NCBI GenBank assembly: GCA_050250815.1
Contig: JBFWNY010000006.1
Coordinates: forward strand, 62,001 to 126,000
Direction of reading: 5' to 3'
Length of the DNA stretch: 64,000 nucleotides
From: JAEUMD01 sp050250815
Lineage (GTDB): Bacteria > Pseudomonadota > Alphaproteobacteria > Rhizobiales > Hyphomicrobiaceae
Both the position numbers and the translations under genes were made by a program. Below the pieces are notes generated by a model, which saw nothing but the letters and a program-made list of their open reading frames with translations, was not told the DNA's origin and did not search any database. Shown here piece by piece: positions 17,713 to 25,087 of this stretch (position 1 is its first letter; the number at the start of each line of letters is the position of its first letter).

Positions 17713-18552
17713 TTACGGCAGCGGTGCCGCCGGCGGCATCAGCTCGGGCCGGTATTCGAAGTGCATCGTGTCGTAGTGGTGCCATTTGCCGCCCCAGATG
17801 AAGCCGTGGCGCTCGAATATCTCCACGATCTCCATGGGTATGCGGTTGCGCCAGGGCCGCGGCGCTCCATTAGCCAAGGGAGCCGGCCAGCGCCAGTAGT
17901 CGGCGTCCGCCGTCGCAATGTCTATGGCGATGCCGTAGCCGTGCGCAGAAATGCGTTCCGTACCCGCGATGGCGCGGCAGACGTAGGTTCCTGCCGGCGG
18001 CACGAGATAACGGTCGAAGCGTGAGGGCAGCACGTCGAGTTCGCGGCTGACGGCAGCGAGGCGCAGGGCCACCCCGTTGATGCTGGTGACCTTGAGTTTG
18101 CGGCCGCTCTTGCGGGGCAGCCAGACGATATCGGTGAGGTGGCGCGACACCTCGCCCTTGGTGCAGTCGCCGTAGATCCTGTCGAAAAAGGCGCGATTGC
18201 GGGCACGGCCGGGATCCTCGCCGGCGGACGGCGGGGCAGACAGCGGACCGGGCGCATAGGGGACTGCCAGCATGTCCTCGATGTCGGGATCGGCGAGCCA
18301 ATGCTCGAAGGGCTTTCTGCCTTTGCCGTCGTCGAGGCGTGTGCGCGTCCCGTCCCGCCAGACGAGGTCGCCGTTCTCGATCTTCTCGACGAATTGGGGA
18401 TAGCCAGAGACCAGACGCGCGAGGCTACTCGGATCGCCGGTTGCGCCGGGATCGGCCAGTGCCGAGGTAGCGAGAAATGTGGTGCCGATCGTCAGCGCCC
18501 CACGGGATATCGACGCTCTCCGCCGTTCGATTCGCGCGATTTCCTCAGGCAA
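17713..18552 (-). CDS. Secreted M15-family peptidase (D-Ala-D-Ala carboxypeptidase-like)
   Basis: About 279 residues. The C-terminal zinc peptidase domain shows SAHGYGIAIDIA (His and Asp ligands) and later KWHHYDTMHFEYRPEL (His ligand), matching the VanY-like M15 families that trim cell-wall peptides. The N-terminus after a short Arg-rich stretch is a hydrophobic signal (GALTIGTTFLATSALA), so the protein is probably periplasmic. TTG 18552 is proposed as the start because AGGGAG lies 8 bases upstream and places the signal peptide correctly; ATG 18666 would add 38 Gln/Arg-rich residues. It is divergent from ppx/gppA. Confidence 0.75.
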   Translation of the reverse strand: MPEEIARIERRRASISRGALTIGTTFLATSALADPGATGDPSSLARLVSGYPQFVEKIENGDLVWRDGTRTRLDDGKGRKPFEHWLADPDIEDMLAVPYAPGPLSAPPSAGEDPGRARNRAFFDRIYGDCTKGEVSRHLTDIVWLPRKSGRKLKVTSINGVALRLAAVSRELDVLPSRFDRYLVPPAGTYVCRAIAGTERISAHGYGIAIDIATADADYWRWPAPLANGAPRPWRNRIPMEIVEIFERHGFIWGGKWHHYDTMHFEYRPELMPPAAPLP

Positions 18553-18715
18553 GCGGTCATCTCCCTGGCTCGCCTGCCCGGTGCGTTGCCCGGTTTGGCG
18601 CGGATCGCCACGCCATTGGGCGTCCCGTGCTTTACCACGGGCGGCAAGATGATAGAGTGATGACAAGTTCGAGCCAGTTGACGCCCGAAGAGACGCGGCC
18701 CCGGTGGGCCGCGGG

Positions 18716-20035
18716 ATGCCGGGCGCTGGGGAAGGGGCCGTGGAGGGTTCTCAGGACGACGTGGGCGCCGTGCGCGCCACGGATGGATTGTCGCAGAAGC
18801 CCTCCGAAGGCGGGCTTCCCGGCGTTGCGCCGTCCTCTCATTCATACGTGCACGACGCGTCCGACTCTGCCGTCTCCAGCCCAGCCGAAACTCCGCCTCC
18901 CCAGTCGCGTTCGGGCGCGCCGCGTGCGTTCCACTCGTCCAATCACGGGCGCTGGCCCGATGACCGCCGTGCCGGCCCGCCGCCGGGGCCCGTCTACGGC
19001 GCGCTCGACCTTGGCACGAACAACTGCCGCCTGTTGCTGGCGCGCCCCTCGCGCCGCGGGTTCCAGGTGGTCGACGCGTTCTCCAGGATTATACGGCTCG
19101 GAGAGGGCGTCAGCTTGCGGCAGGAACTGTCGGAAGCCGCGATGTCCCGAACGATCGACGCGTTGAAGGTTTGCGCCGCCAAGATCGAGCGGCACGACGT
19201 CAAACGGTGCATGCTGATCGCGACCGAGGCCTGCCGGATCGCCAGCAATGGTGTCCATTTTCTCGAACGTGTACGCGACGCTACCGGGCTCGACATCCAG
19301 ATCCTGAGCCGCGAAGGCGAGGCGCGTTTGGCTGTTTCGGGCTGCGCCTCGCTCATCGACGAACGCTGCGACTATGCGCTGGTGTTCGATATCGGCGGTG
19401 GCTCCTCAGAACTCGTATGGCTCGATCTCGCCACAGGTGGCGCGGCGGTGCCGGAGGCCGGGAGCCGCCGGCCGGCGGTGGACCAGCGCATCGCGGCCTG
19501 GACCTCGCTATCGGTGGGCGTTGTCACGCTGGCCGAGCGTTTCGGTGGCCGCAACATCACCGCCGACGTCTTCGAGGCGATGGTCGCCTACGTGATGGAT
19601 CAGCTTGAGCCCTTCGAGCGCGAGCACGGCTTCGCGCAACGGATTGCCGGTCGCTCGGCCCATTTCCTGGGCACCTCGGGTACGGTGACGACGATCGCAG
19701 GCATTCACCTGCGGCTGCCGCGCTACGACCGCAACCGGGTCGACGGCTGTTGGCTCGGCTCCGACGAGGCCCGCGGTGTCACCTACGATCTTTTGGCCCG
19801 CAGCTACCGCGAGCGCGTGGCTGAACCTTGCATCGGGCGGGACCGGGCCGATCTCGTGCTTGCCGGCTGCGCGATCCTCGAGGCATTGATGCGCCTGTGG
19901 CCTTGCCCGCGCCTGCGTGTCGCCGACCGTGGCCTGCGTGAAGGCATTCTCATGCGGTTGATGATCGAGGATGGCGTTTACCGGGTTGGGCGCCGTCGCC
20001 GTCGCCGGGGTGGACGGCCCGACCAACATGGCTGA
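18716..20035 (+). CDS. ppx: Ppx/GppA phosphatase family protein
   Basis: Actin-like ASKHA phosphatase expected to hydrolyse polyphosphate or pppGpp. YGALDLGTNNCRLLLA begins the fold at about residue 93, then IATEACRIA, VFDIGGGSSELVW (phosphate 2 motif) and LGTSGTVTTIAG. The first 90 residues are Gly/Pro/Ser-rich and probably disordered, and the C-terminus is a very basic tail (RRRRRRGG). The true start is uncertain: ATG 18716, GTG 18704 and GTG 18740 are all possible and none has a clear ribosome binding site. It is followed by rlmE 57 bases later, a common pairing in alphaproteobacteria, so cotranscription is likely. Confidence 0.85.
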   Translation: MPGAGEGAVEGSQDDVGAVRATDGLSQKPSEGGLPGVAPSSHSYVHDASDSAVSSPAETPPPQSRSGAPRAFHSSNHGRWPDDRRAGPPPGPVYGALDLGTNNCRLLLARPSRRGFQVVDAFSRIIRLGEGVSLRQELSEAAMSRTIDALKVCAAKIERHDVKRCMLIATEACRIASNGVHFLERVRDATGLDIQILSREGEARLAVSGCASLIDERCDYALVFDIGGGSSELVWLDLATGGAAVPEAGSRRPAVDQRIAAWTSLSVGVVTLAERFGGRNITADVFEAMVAYVMDQLEPFEREHGFAQRIAGRSAHFLGTSGTVTTIAGIHLRLPRYDRNRVDGCWLGSDEARGVTYDLLARSYRERVAEPCIGRDRADLVLAGCAILEALMRLWPCPRLRVADRGLREGILMRLMIEDGVYRVGRRRRRRGGRPDQHG

Positions 20036-20092
20036 CGATGTCAGACGCGCTTCGCACAGCTGCGTGCATGCGGGCTGCCTGAGAGGGTGCGC

Positions 20093-20824
20093 ATGAGCAA
20101 GGCGAAGGGACCCGGCGGGAGCGGTGGCGGGCCGGGCGGAGGCCAGCGCAATCTCAAGGTTCGGGTCAAGACGGCACGACGGCGGTCGCAGGCCTCGACC
20201 CGCTGGCTGGAGCGGCAGCTGAACGACCCCTATGTCGCCGCTTCCAAGCGCGAGGGTATGAGATCGCGTGCCGCCTACAAGCTGAAAGAGATCGACGACA
20301 AGTACGCTATCCTCAAGCCGGGGCATCGCGTGGTCGACCTGGGAGCGGCACCCGGCGGCTGGAGTCAGGTCGCGGCGGAGCGCGTCAAGGCCACCGACGG
20401 GCGCGGGCAGGTGGTGGCGATCGACTATCTCGACGTCGATCCGCTGCCCGGTGTCGAGTTCCTCAAGCTCGACTTCACGGACGCGACGGCGGAGGCCCAG
20501 CTCAAGGCGCGGCTGCGCGACGGCGGTGCCGACGTCGTCCTGTCCGATATGGCCGCACCGACCGTCGGACACACGCGCACCGATCACCTTCGCATCATGG
20601 GGTTGGCGGAAGCTGCCGCCGCCTTCGCCGTCGATGTGCTGGCACCCGGCGGCGCCTTCCTCTGCAAGGTCTTCCAGGGGGGCACCGAGCGCGACCTGCT
20701 GACGCTGCTCAAGCGCAGCTTCGCCGTCGTCCGCCACGTCAAGCCACCGGCGAGCCGGGCGGATTCGGCTGAACTCTACGTGCTAGCGACGGGCTTCAAA
20801 GGCCGTGATGCGAGCGGCGAGTAA
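20093..20824 (+). CDS. rlmE: 23S rRNA 2'-O-methyltransferase RlmE (FtsJ/RrmJ)
   Basis: 243 residues. A Gly-rich basic N-terminal tail precedes SRAAYKLKEID, the SAM motif VVDLGAAPGGWSQVA, and the K-D-K-E catalytic set: Lys in YKLKE, Asp in VLSDMAAP, Lys in FLCKVFQGG and Glu in SAELYVLA. The enzyme methylates U2552 in the A-loop of 23S rRNA. ATG 20093 has GAGAGG 6 bases upstream; a GTG at 20087 is less likely. Confidence 0.93.
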   Translation: MSKAKGPGGSGGGPGGGQRNLKVRVKTARRRSQASTRWLERQLNDPYVAASKREGMRSRAAYKLKEIDDKYAILKPGHRVVDLGAAPGGWSQVAAERVKATDGRGQVVAIDYLDVDPLPGVEFLKLDFTDATAEAQLKARLRDGGADVVLSDMAAPTVGHTRTDHLRIMGLAEAAAAFAVDVLAPGGAFLCKVFQGGTERDLLTLLKRSFAVVRHVKPPASRADSAELYVLATGFKGRDASGE

Positions 20825-20842
20825 TTGCGTCGCACTTGGCCG

Positions 20843-20856
20843 TTGACACAGATCAA
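20843..20856 (+). promoter_or_regulatory. FNR/FixK-type binding site
   Basis: The 14 bases TTGACACAGATCAA match the TTGAT-N4-ATCAA consensus of FNR/FixK/DNR regulators at nine of ten defined positions. The site lies about 170 bases upstream of the DUF302 gene and just after the rlmE stop, in the only sizeable gap between them. It suggests oxygen- or redox-dependent control of the DUF302 gene. No FNR-family regulator is in this window. A -10 box could not be fixed. Confidence 0.6.
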
Positions 20857-21026
20857 CGTGCGCTAGGTCACCGAGGAGAGACTAGGCATCGTGCTGTTCG
20901 TAATGGCCAGGCGGCGTCGGCATCGCCTCAAATGAGTGTGCCGGCAGCCGCGCCCGTTCCGACCGAGACCCGGTATCTGGGTTCGAAGGCGCGCGTGAAC
21001 CGGTCAACTCATATTGGGAGGAATGC

Positions 21027-21518
21027 ATGACGTCGATCAGGTCTTGGATCGCATCGGCCGTGGTGCTGATGGTGGCTGTAAACCCGGCCTCGGCATCGGA
21101 GAGCGAGGTTCGGGAGAAATTGAAGGCGGGCGAGTTCGAGGCCGTCCTTTCGGACGTGAAGAGCGCCATCGTCAATCGCGGCTATGTGGTCGACTACGTG
21201 GGGCATCTCAACAAGATGCTGGAGCGCACGAGCGAGGCGGTCGGCAGCGTGACCGATTCGGGCGCCAAGTCACCGTACAAGGATGCGCAGTATCTGCAGT
21301 TCTGCGCCGCAAAGCTCACGCACGAGGCGATCAGCGCCAATCCGCAGAGCATCGTGAACTGCCCCTACGTCGTCTACGTCTACGAACTCAACGCCAAGCC
21401 GGGCAGCGTCCATGTCGGCTACCGTCCGCCGCTGAGCGGCCCCTCGAAGCGCTCCAAGGCGGCGTCCGAGGCGATCGGCAAGCTGCTCGAGGACATCGTC
21501 AAGGAAGCGACCGAATAG
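21027..21518 (+). CDS. Secreted DUF302-domain protein
   Basis: 163 residues with a cleavable signal peptide (MTSIRSWIASAVVLMVAVNPASA, written in part: hydrophobic core about residues 6-18, likely cut after ASA near residue 23). The mature part has the DUF302 pattern: a YKDAQYLQFCAAKLTHEAI stretch, then an NCPYVVYVYE strand, where family members have a Cys in each. DUF302 proteins are found in sulfur, redox and anaerobic settings, but no activity is established. GGGAGG stands 5 bases before ATG 21027. An FNR/FixK-type box upstream and a terminator downstream make it a likely single-gene, oxygen-responsive unit. Confidence 0.7.
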   Translation: MTSIRSWIASAVVLMVAVNPASASESEVREKLKAGEFEAVLSDVKSAIVNRGYVVDYVGHLNKMLERTSEAVGSVTDSGAKSPYKDAQYLQFCAAKLTHEAISANPQSIVNCPYVVYVYELNAKPGSVHVGYRPPLSGPSKRSKAASEAIGKLLEDIVKEATE

Positions 21519-21553
21519 ACGATTCGGGATTGCAGCGGGGCTCGGGGTATCGC

Positions 21554-21593
21554 ACGGCCGGCGGCTCTCAGCTGCCGGCCGTAACGTTTTGTT
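21554..21593 (+). terminator. Intrinsic terminator after the DUF302 gene
   Basis: A 13-bp stem (ACGGCCGGCGGCT at 21554-21566 with AGCTGCCGGCCGT at 21570-21582, one G-U pair) closes a 3-base loop, followed four bases later by TTTTGTT. It lies 36 bases after the DUF302 stop. The rest of the 307-base gap before guaB holds nothing further that I can name. Confidence 0.7.
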
Positions 21594-21824
21594 GAGAGCG
21601 CCGGGCCGCGAATTGCCACTGAAGAAAAAAGTGATGCGGTGGAGCCGGATAGTCCCGTCCGTCCGAGGCTACGGATACGGCCTGCCGGCGAACGGTGCCG
21701 GGCGCCGCAGCCTCACTTCCCAGCGCGGCGGCGGGGTGTTATAGGGCTGCCGACACGGCTCACGGGGTCTCTGCTGCGGACCGCATTCCCAGCCTGTCAC
21801 CCCCCGAAATCGAAGGAGATGCTC

Positions 21825-23324
21825 ATGGCCTTGCGCCCATTCGACGGCGAATCGGGGCTGGCGTTGACGTTCGACGACGTGCTGCTCGTGCCCGGAGCAT
21901 CGGAGGTCATGCCGGGCGAGGTCAACGTCAGCTCGCGGGTCACGCGCTCGATCGGCATCAACATCCCGATCGTCTCGTCCGCCATGGACACGGTGACGGA
22001 GGGCCGCCTCGCCATCGCCGTAGCCCAGGCCGGCGGCATTGGCGTCATCCACCGCAACCTGAGCCCGGACGTGCAGGCCGATCAGGTGCGCCAGGTCAAG
22101 AAGTACGAAGCAGGGATCGTGCTCGACCCCGTCACCATCGGTCCCGACGCCAAGCTCGAGGATGCGCTGCGGCTCATGGCCGATTACCAGATTTCGGGCA
22201 TCCCCGTCGTCGAGCCGAACGGCCGGGCGGGCACTCAAGGCCGGCTGGTCGGCATCCTCACCAACCGCGACGTACGGTTCGCGTCCAACACCGACATGCC
22301 GGTATCGGAGCTGATGACCAGGGATCGGCTGGTGACCGTTAAGCGCGCGGTTTCGCAGGAGGAAGCGCGGCGGCTGCTGCATCAGCACCGCATCGAGAAG
22401 CTGCTGGTGGTGGACGACGACTACCATTGCGTGGGTCTCATTACCGTCAAGGACATCGAGAAGGCGCGCAAGCATCCCAACGCCTGCAAGGACGAGCAGG
22501 GGCGCCTGCGGGTAGCCGCGGCCACAACCGTTGGCGAGGACGGCTATGAGCGCACCGAGAAGCTGATCGCGGCGGGCTGCGATCTCATCGTCGTGGATAC
22601 GGCGCATGGGCACTCGCGGCGAGTGCTTGATGCCGTCACGCGCATCAAGAAGCTGTCGAACGCGGTCCAGGTGGTTGCTGGCAACGTTGCTACCGCTGAG
22701 GCGACGCGCGCGCTGATCGATGCGGGCGCCGACTGCGTCAAGGTCGGCATCGGTCCGGGCTCGATCTGCACGACGCGCATTGTCGCCGGCGTTGGCGTGC
22801 CCCAGCTCACAGCGATCTCAAATTGCGCGGGCGAGGCTCATAAGACGGGCGTGCCGATCATCGCGGACGGCGGCATCCGCTTCTCCGGCGACATCGCCAA
22901 GGCGGTCGCCGCCGGCGCCGACGCCGTCATGGTCGGCTCGCTGCTCGCTGGCACTGACGAGGCGCCCGGCGAGACCTACCTCTACCAGGGGCGCACCTAC
23001 AAGTCGTATCGCGGCATGGGCTCTGTCGGTGCCATGGCGCGCGGCTCCGCCGACCGCTATTTCCAGGCCGAGGTCCGCGATTCACTGAAGCTCGTGCCGG
23101 AGGGCGTCGAGGGTCAGGTGCCCTACAAGGGTCCGGCGGACGCCGTGCTGCATCAGCTTGTCGGCGGATTGCGCGCCGGCATGGGTTACTGCGGCGCCGC
23201 AACCATCGCCGAACTCCAGGAGAAGTCGCGTTTCGTGCGCATCTCGCCTGCCGCCATGCGGGAGAGCCACGCGCACGGCGTCACCATTACGCGCGAGAGC
23301 CCTAACTATCCGGGCGGTGGCTGA
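21825..23324 (+). CDS. guaB: Inosine-5'-monophosphate dehydrogenase
   Basis: 499 residues. TFDDVLLVPGASEVMP opens the TIM barrel; a pair of CBS domains interrupts it at about residues 95-210; the catalytic cysteine lies in GIGPGSICTTR, followed by the flap region YRGMGSVGAM. It oxidises IMP to XMP with NAD+, the first committed step to GMP, and pairs with guaA at 35603. ATG 21825 is chosen because AAGGAG ends 6 bases upstream; the ATG at 21819 directly abuts that site. The longer frame from 21639 has no family likeness before the chosen start. Confidence 0.96.
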   Translation: MALRPFDGESGLALTFDDVLLVPGASEVMPGEVNVSSRVTRSIGINIPIVSSAMDTVTEGRLAIAVAQAGGIGVIHRNLSPDVQADQVRQVKKYEAGIVLDPVTIGPDAKLEDALRLMADYQISGIPVVEPNGRAGTQGRLVGILTNRDVRFASNTDMPVSELMTRDRLVTVKRAVSQEEARRLLHQHRIEKLLVVDDDYHCVGLITVKDIEKARKHPNACKDEQGRLRVAAATTVGEDGYERTEKLIAAGCDLIVVDTAHGHSRRVLDAVTRIKKLSNAVQVVAGNVATAEATRALIDAGADCVKVGIGPGSICTTRIVAGVGVPQLTAISNCAGEAHKTGVPIIADGGIRFSGDIAKAVAAGADAVMVGSLLAGTDEAPGETYLYQGRTYKSYRGMGSVGAMARGSADRYFQAEVRDSLKLVPEGVEGQVPYKGPADAVLHQLVGGLRAGMGYCGAATIAELQEKSRFVRISPAAMRESHAHGVTITRESPNYPGGG

Positions 23325-23347
23325 TACGGCGCGTTGAGCACGCCCAG

Positions 23348-23740
23348 ATGAGCTGGCACGAGACACTCCTGATCGCCGCTGTCGCGCTGGAGATCGCCGT
23401 CATGCTGATGAGCGGTCGCTTGACCGCCGGCGGAGCGGCGGAGCAAGCAACGGGCCGGGTCGTCGGCGATTTGGGGCGCCGGTTCGACGCGCTCGCCCTC
23501 GCATTCTTTCTCACCGCGGCTGCGGCGCTGTGGTGGCGCATCGCGGATGGCTGGGTCAGCCTGTTCGCGGCCCTGTTCATCGCCGCGCACGCTACGGGCC
23601 TCATTCTGATGACGCGTTCCGACACCATCGTCTGGTCAGTACCGGCACTGCGCGCGGCGCTGATCGCGCTCATCGGGCTCGGTGCTGTCGTCGTGCTGGC
23701 ACTGCTGCCCGGCGACGCGGATGGGATGATGGTGCCATGA
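23348..23740 (+). CDS. Small membrane protein of unknown function
   Basis: 130 residues, four hydrophobic segments (about residues 5-22, 48-65, 68-86 and 98-120), no catalytic motif seen. It starts 23 bases after guaB and overlaps the next gene by 4 bases (ATGA), so guaB, this gene and the methyltransferase probably form one operon. I do not recognise the family. Confidence 0.65.
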   Translation: MSWHETLLIAAVALEIAVMLMSGRLTAGGAAEQATGRVVGDLGRRFDALALAFFLTAAAALWWRIADGWVSLFAALFIAAHATGLILMTRSDTIVWSVPALRAALIALIGLGAVVVLALLPGDADGMMVP

Positions 23741-25047
23741 GGGCGGGCGCCCGCATCGCGGCTGCCATCGAGGTCCTGGCCGCCATTGAATCCCAGCACC
23801 GTCCAGCGTCACAGGCGCTTTCCGATTGGGGCCGCGCGCACCGGTTCGCAGGATCGGGTGACCGGTCAGCCATCGGTTCGCTCGTCTACGACGTGTTGCG
23901 CCGCAAGCGCTCCCTTGCCGCGCAGATGGCTGACGACAGCCCACGGGCCCTGGCGCTGGCCGCCGCCTCGCACGCTTATTCCATGACGCCGGGCGAGGTG
24001 GCCGCGCTGACCGCCGTGGGGGATGCACACGCGCCCTCGCCGGTCACGCCGGACGAGGCCCGCCGCCTCGAGGAGGGCCTTCCGCACGACGCACCCGCGG
24101 ACGTGTGCGCCGACCTGCCGCAATGGCTGCTGCCGTCGCTCGAACGGAGCCTCGGGCCGGAGCGCCTCGTCACGGAAGGCCGGGCGATGGCCGAGCGCGC
24201 GCCGGTCGATCTGCGCGTCAACGTGTTGAAGTCGGATCGCGAGCGCGTTCTGAAGGCGCTCTCCCGCTACGGAGCGACGGCGACGGGGTTCGCGCCGCAC
24301 GGGGTACGGATCGCGGCGCCCCTGGGTATCGAAAAGGCACCCAACGTCGAGGCCGAGACGTCGCACGGCAAGGGCTGGTTCGAGGTGCAGGACGAAGGCA
24401 GTCAGATAGCTGCCGCGCTTGCCGGCGCCGGTCCGCGCCAGCAGGTGCTCGACCTTTGCGCCGGCGCGGGCGGCAAGACGCTGGCACTCGCGGCGGCCAT
24501 GCAGAACACCGGGCAGATCTATGCCTATGATCGCGATGCCAAGCAGCTGCGGCCGATCTTCGAGCGCCTGAAGCGGGCCGGCGCGCGCAATGTGCAGGTG
24601 CTGGACGGTGGCAACGAGGCGGCGCTGTCGGCGCTGGGGCCACGGTTCGATGTCGTGCTGGTGGATGCGCCGTGCACCGGCTCGGGTACATGGCGGCGGC
24701 GGCCGGACGCCAAGTGGCGGCTGAAGCCGGAGGCTCTCGCCGAGCGCCAGCGCGATCAGAACGCGGTGCTCGCGCTCGCCGCGCCTCTGGTAAAGGCGGG
24801 TGGCCGTCTCATCTACGTCACGTGTTCCCTGCTTCCGGAAGAGAACGGCGACCGGATCGCTGCCTTCCTGGACGAACACCCGGGCTTCGCGGTCGAGCCG
24901 ATCGGCGAAGTGTGGCGCCGGGTTCTACCCGGAGAGCCGCCGTCCTCGGCTGATGGCCGTACCGATACGCTGCTGCTCACGCCTGCCAGCCATGGCACCG
25001 ACGGCTTCTTCATCGCCTCGCTCAAAAAAGGCGAAGGGGCGGACTGA
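23737..25047 (+). CDS. RsmB/NOP-family RNA cytosine-C5 methyltransferase
   Basis: 436 residues. An N-terminal NusB-like helical region (about 1-140) precedes a SAM-dependent domain with VLDLCAGAGGKTLALA (motif I), VLVDAPCTGSGTWRR (motif IV cysteine) and VTCSLLPEEN (motif VI catalytic cysteine). It likely makes m5C in 16S or 23S rRNA. The ATG at 23737 overlaps the preceding stop by 4 bases, indicating translational coupling; the longer frame from 23530 is not used. The C-terminus FFIASLKK is usual for the family. Confidence 0.9.
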   Translation: MRAGARIAAAIEVLAAIESQHRPASQALSDWGRAHRFAGSGDRSAIGSLVYDVLRRKRSLAAQMADDSPRALALAAASHAYSMTPGEVAALTAVGDAHAPSPVTPDEARRLEEGLPHDAPADVCADLPQWLLPSLERSLGPERLVTEGRAMAERAPVDLRVNVLKSDRERVLKALSRYGATATGFAPHGVRIAAPLGIEKAPNVEAETSHGKGWFEVQDEGSQIAAALAGAGPRQQVLDLCAGAGGKTLALAAAMQNTGQIYAYDRDAKQLRPIFERLKRAGARNVQVLDGGNEAALSALGPRFDVVLVDAPCTGSGTWRRRPDAKWRLKPEALAERQRDQNAVLALAAPLVKAGGRLIYVTCSLLPEENGDRIAAFLDEHPGFAVEPIGEVWRRVLPGEPPSSADGRTDTLLLTPASHGTDGFFIASLKKGEGAD

Positions 25048-25059
25048 GTAGCCCGCCCC
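25024..25059 (-). terminator. Leftward terminator of the MFS/spermidine-synthase-like gene
   Basis: On the minus strand a stem GGGGCGG/CCGCCCC (25036-25059) is followed by TTCGCCTTTTTTG. It overlaps the last codons of the convergent methyltransferase gene and begins about 30 bases after the stop at 25088. The six-base U-run is six bases away from the stem, so efficiency is uncertain. Confidence 0.5.
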
Positions 25060-25087
25060 CAAACTCCGCCCAGCTTTTCGGTTCTGC

